From Puniceicoccales bacterium (GTDB lineage: Bacteria; Verrucomicrobiota; Verrucomicrobiia; Opitutales; JAIRLM01): a stretch of 7,396 nucleotides of DNA. The translations under genes and the position numbers were made by a program. The stretch is taken from positions 1 through 7,396 of the forward strand of contig JAITSI010000002.1 in the NCBI GenBank assembly GCA_031287845.1, in the 5' to 3' direction. How positions within the stretch are numbered: the stretch's first letter is position 1; each line of letters begins with the position of its first letter. Under the pieces are notes generated by a model. It did no database searches. It had not been told where the DNA came from and saw nothing but the letters and a program-made list of their open reading frames with translations. This document shows positions 5,458-7,396 of this stretch, piece by piece.

Positions 5458-6768
5458 TCAAAGGGACGCGCGTAAAATTTTTGACACTTGACCACACAGG
5501 TAGAGCGGGACGTCGATGACCTGTCCCGATGCCTTGTGGTCGGCGAGGGAACAGCGCAGGGCGACGGGGGGATTGTACTTCTCGCAGTAGAATTTGAGAC
5601 TCTTGGCCTGCAGGTTGGTCGTTGCCTTGACCTCGATGGGGATGACCTGTCCCCCGAATTGGACCAGGAAGTCCACCTCGGCGGTGCGGCTTGCCCAGTG
5701 GGCGAAGTCGAAGGCAGGGGACGTTTTCAGCTGCTGCAGAACAAACTGCTCCGCCAGGGCGCCCTTGAACTCCTCGAAGATGCGGTTGCCCTCCAGCAGG
5801 GTTCTTTCGTCCAGCCCCGCCATGGCGCACAGGAGGCCGACATCCAGCGCAAACAGCTTAAAGGCGTCCCCATCGCGGTAGGCGGCCAGGGGCAATCCCG
5901 GCTTGCTAACCCGAGGGACTCCGTGGGCCAGACCGCAGGATTGCAGCCACTCCAGGGCGTCCTCGAACTCCTTGGCCCGAGCTCCCGGGTGCAGGTCCCG
6001 GTAGATGAACCGGCGGTTGCCCTTGGCGAGCTGGGCCGGCAGCGACCGCCAGACGAGGTGCGCTTTTGGGATGGAGGCGCTGGGGATGTGCTTGGCAAAG
6101 TCCGACTGAAAGGCTCGCAGCAGATTGTTTTGCAGCTCCCGCACCCGCGGAAAACTGCGAAATTCGGCAAAATTCGCCACCGCCTCCGGCATGCCACCCG
6201 CGAAGAAATAGGTCCCAAGCCACCGGATGAGCCGGTCCCGGAAGGTGGACAGCAGGGGGAAGTCCAGGTCCCGAATGGTCCGCAGCAGGGCATCTTCGCC
6301 CATGGCGCCGAGGAATTCCTCGAAAGTCAGCGGATGGAGCTGGAGGAAGTCGACCTTACCCACGGGAAAGGAAAGCCCGCCGTGTTTGATGGCCACCCCC
6401 AGCAGACTGCCAGCGGCCAGAAGAGCTTGGCGGGGAAGTTGTTCGCAGAAATATTTCAGGGAAGCCAGCGCGCCGGAGCATTCCTGGATTTCGTCGAAAA
6501 TCAGCAGCGTACGATCCGGATCGATGGCCGTCCGCGTTTCAATTTCCAAGCCACGAACCAGCCGTGCCGTGTCCATGTCGCTGGAAAACAGCCGTTCCAT
6601 GGCCGGATTGTGGTCAAAGTTCACGTAGGCCACCCGGTCAAAGTGCCGCCGGCCGAACTCCCGCATCAGCCAGGTCTTGCCCACCTGCCGTGCCCCCTGG
6701 ATCAGCAGAGGCTTGCGCCCTTCCCTGCGCCGCCATTCGAACAGCGCCCACAGTGCATCCCGATCCAT
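5458..6768 (-). CDS. AAA ATPase of the DUF4143 type
   Basis: The minus-strand product has 436 residues from ATG 6768. Walker A is canonical, GARQVGKT at residues 25-32. Walker B is LLIFDEIQ with Asp92-Glu93. AAGSLLG (118-124) and SFPVGKVDFLQLHPLTFEEF are hallmarks of the family's AAA domain. The C-terminal PD-(D/E)XK-like motif is AEVDFLV (Asp366) with IEVK (Glu379, Lys381). Length and domain order match complete family members and no damage is seen. A TTG at 6819 would add 17 residues containing CKKCNKPH, but it directly follows a stop codon and family members begin as here with M-x-R before the P-loop, so ATG 6768 is preferred. This gene belongs to a different subgroup from the 4073-5248 product, whose P-loop and central region differ. 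Cellular role is unknown. Confidence 0.94.
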   Translation of the reverse strand: MDRDALWALFEWRRREGRKPLLIQGARQVGKTWLMREFGRRHFDRVAYVNFDHNPAMERLFSSDMDTARLVRGLEIETRTAIDPDRTLLIFDEIQECSGALASLKYFCEQLPRQALLAAGSLLGVAIKHGGLSFPVGKVDFLQLHPLTFEEFLGAMGEDALLRTIRDLDFPLLSTFRDRLIRWLGTYFFAGGMPEAVANFAEFRSFPRVRELQNNLLRAFQSDFAKHIPSASIPKAHLVWRSLPAQLAKGNRRFIYRDLHPGARAKEFEDALEWLQSCGLAHGVPRVSKPGLPLAAYRDGDAFKLFALDVGLLCAMAGLDERTLLEGNRIFEEFKGALAEQFVLQQLKTSPAFDFAHWASRTAEVDFLVQFGGQVIPIEVKATTNLQAKSLKFYCEKYNPPVALRCSLADHKASGQVIDVPLYLCGQVSKILRASL

Positions 6769-6884
6769 TGATCGAAATTTGTGGGGCTTATTGCACTTTT
6801 TACAAGGAGTTTGCGGCAATTTCTACATTTTTCGCAGCATCTCCCCTTTGCCGAATTCCGTACGCCGCTTGGTGGCCATCGACG
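6769..6884. other. Short interval upstream of the minus-strand ATPase
   Basis: These 116 bases separate the orphan ATPase tail from the start of the intact minus-strand ATPase and should hold its promoter if it is transcribed independently. The stretch near the start is AT-rich, but no good -35/-10 pair and no Shine-Dalgarno sequence is seen. An 18-codon frame, MATKRRTEFGKGEMLRKM, lies here on the minus strand; it is the end of a longer chance frame and is not called. Confidence 0.35.
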
Positions 6885-7170
6885 CTAGAGCTGGCGCTGG
6901 AAAATGGTTCCATTCCCGGCCATTGCCTCCGAGAAACTTTGGTCCGGTCGCAGGCGCTTTAGAAAGTCCGTCTGGGGCAGGCAGTGGATGCGGCCTCCTT
7001 TCCGGTGGGCCAATTTCCACCCGTACACGAGATAGAGATTGATTTCCGGAAAATCCTCCGCGATGGCGCGCAGTCCGCGGAAATACTCCGGGTGCAGGGT
7101 TTCCCCGCTTTTCACCTCGATGGCGTGGACTCCGCTCCTTTGGTCCTGGGGCCGGACAGGCCAACCGAGG
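6885..7170 (-). pseudogene. Orphan C-terminal tail of a DUF4143-type ATPase
   Basis: On the minus strand, from about 7170 to the TAG at 6887-6885, the translation reads like the end of a DUF4143 ATPase: SGVHAIEVKSGETLHPEYF, then GLRAIAEDFPE, LYLVYG, and IHCLPQTDFLKRLRPDQ. HAIEVK is the Glu-x-Lys half of the PD-(D/E)XK-like motif. The preceding VD-containing strand, the AAA domain and any start codon are missing, so about three quarters or more of the gene is lost. The end resembles that of the 4073-5248 product (SCIPCNEFLRGLRPNR). It begins immediately beyond the stop codon and hairpin that end another ATPase (7187-7396), in a different reading frame. Confidence 0.82.
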
Positions 7171-7172
7171 GC

Positions 7173-7187
7173 GGGGGTAGCACCCCC
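7173..7187. repeat. Triloop hairpin at the junction of two ATPase fragments
   Basis: GGGGGT-AGC-ACCCCC forms a perfect six-base-pair stem with a three-base loop. Its last base is part of the stop codon (7187-7189, minus strand) of the ATPase entering from the right. It has the same geometry as the hairpins in the repeats at 3443-3930. It may act as a transcript end for the upstream gene or mark a recombination site. Confidence 0.6.
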
Positions 7188-7396
7188 TATTCCCAGAGGG
7201 TCTGGATGGGGACCGCAAAGAGCTTTTCCCCGTGGCGCCGGGTCCATTGGCCGTTGTAGAGGACGATGCCCGTGAAGGGGCGGTCCCGGGCTACGGTGCC
7301 GGCAAACCACTCCAAATGGCGAAAGTCGTTGCCGTGCACCTGGGTGCTCCCCTTTACCTCGATTCCCCAGAGTTCGCCGGCCGAGGTTTCGACCAG
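7187..7396 (-). CDS. DUF4143-type ATPase, C-terminal 69 residues (runs off the window)
   Basis: The minus-strand frame is open at the right edge and ends in TAG at 7189-7187. It encodes GELWGIEVKGS, FRHLEWFAG, TGIVLYNG and a C-terminal FAVPIQTLWE. These match the last part of DUF4143-type ATPases, including the Glu-x-Lys of the PD-(D/E)XK-like motif and the typical ending in L-P-I-x-x-LW. The AAA domain must lie beyond the window, so it is unknown whether the gene is intact. Its ending differs from those of the other three members here, so this is a third subgroup rather than a recent copy. Confidence 0.85.
   Translation of the reverse strand: MVETSAGELWGIEVKGSTQVHGNDFRHLEWFAGTVARDRPFTGIVLYNGQWTRRHGEKLFAVPIQTLWE

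Noticed and set aside
5488..6771. 427-codon + frame opposite the minus-strand ATPase
   Set aside because: It is the mirror of a clearly recognised ATPase gene with canonical Walker motifs on the other strand.
6769..6819. Zinc-knuckle-like CKKCNKPH extension upstream of the minus-strand ATPase
   Set aside because: It would need a TTG start directly after a stop codon with no ribosome binding site, and family members start near the ATG at 6768; the Cys pattern is probably chance.

Overview
This is a bacterial window of mixed character. The sequence does not identify the organism. Low-GC unknown proteins beside higher-GC ATPase genes, a decayed insertion sequence and very GC-rich hairpin repeats suggest an accessory, rearranging part of a host-associated or environmental genome. 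A PVC-type (Verrucomicrobiota/Chlamydiota-like) origin is only a guess, based on the look of the unknown proteins.

Left part (1-3264, + strand genes): two related unknown genes lie in tandem, one cut by the window edge (1-318) and one complete (934-1566). They share a C-terminal module with the signatures GF-x-NLG-x-PP and FY-x-KEDGSI. Between them, on the minus strand, lies the decayed C-terminal half of an IS982-like transposase (324-827). A gene-poor stretch follows (1567-2325). Then comes a 312-residue unknown protein (2326-3264) with a Ser-rich N-terminal linker, an AT-rich middle and a GC-richer C-terminal hydrophobic region of two or three membrane segments. That layout resembles a secreted or membrane-inserted effector, but no family is recognised.

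Middle (3265-4072): about 800 bases without a credible gene, holding three copies of a GC-rich structured repeat. Each copy carries a perfect GGGGGC-NNN-GCCCCC triloop hairpin whose loop differs (CCT, GCC, TTT) while the stem stays identical. Copies 1 and 2 also share a second hairpin and GGCCGGCC palindromes.

Right part (4073-7396): a concentration of AAA ATPases of the DUF4143 type (N-terminal P-loop AAA domain, C-terminal PD-(D/E)XK-like domain). One complete gene is on + (4073-5248). One complete convergent gene is on - (5458-6768). The C-terminal end of a third enters from the right edge on - (7187-7396). The orphaned C-terminal tail of a fourth follows directly on - (6885-7170). A triloop hairpin like those of the middle repeats sits exactly at the junction of the last two. 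The complete + strand copy has Asn where Walker A normally has Ser/Thr.

The parts do not form an obvious pathway. The best reading is a region shaped by duplication, insertion-sequence decay and hairpin-repeat spread, carrying possible effector-like proteins and a family of poorly understood P-loop ATPases.
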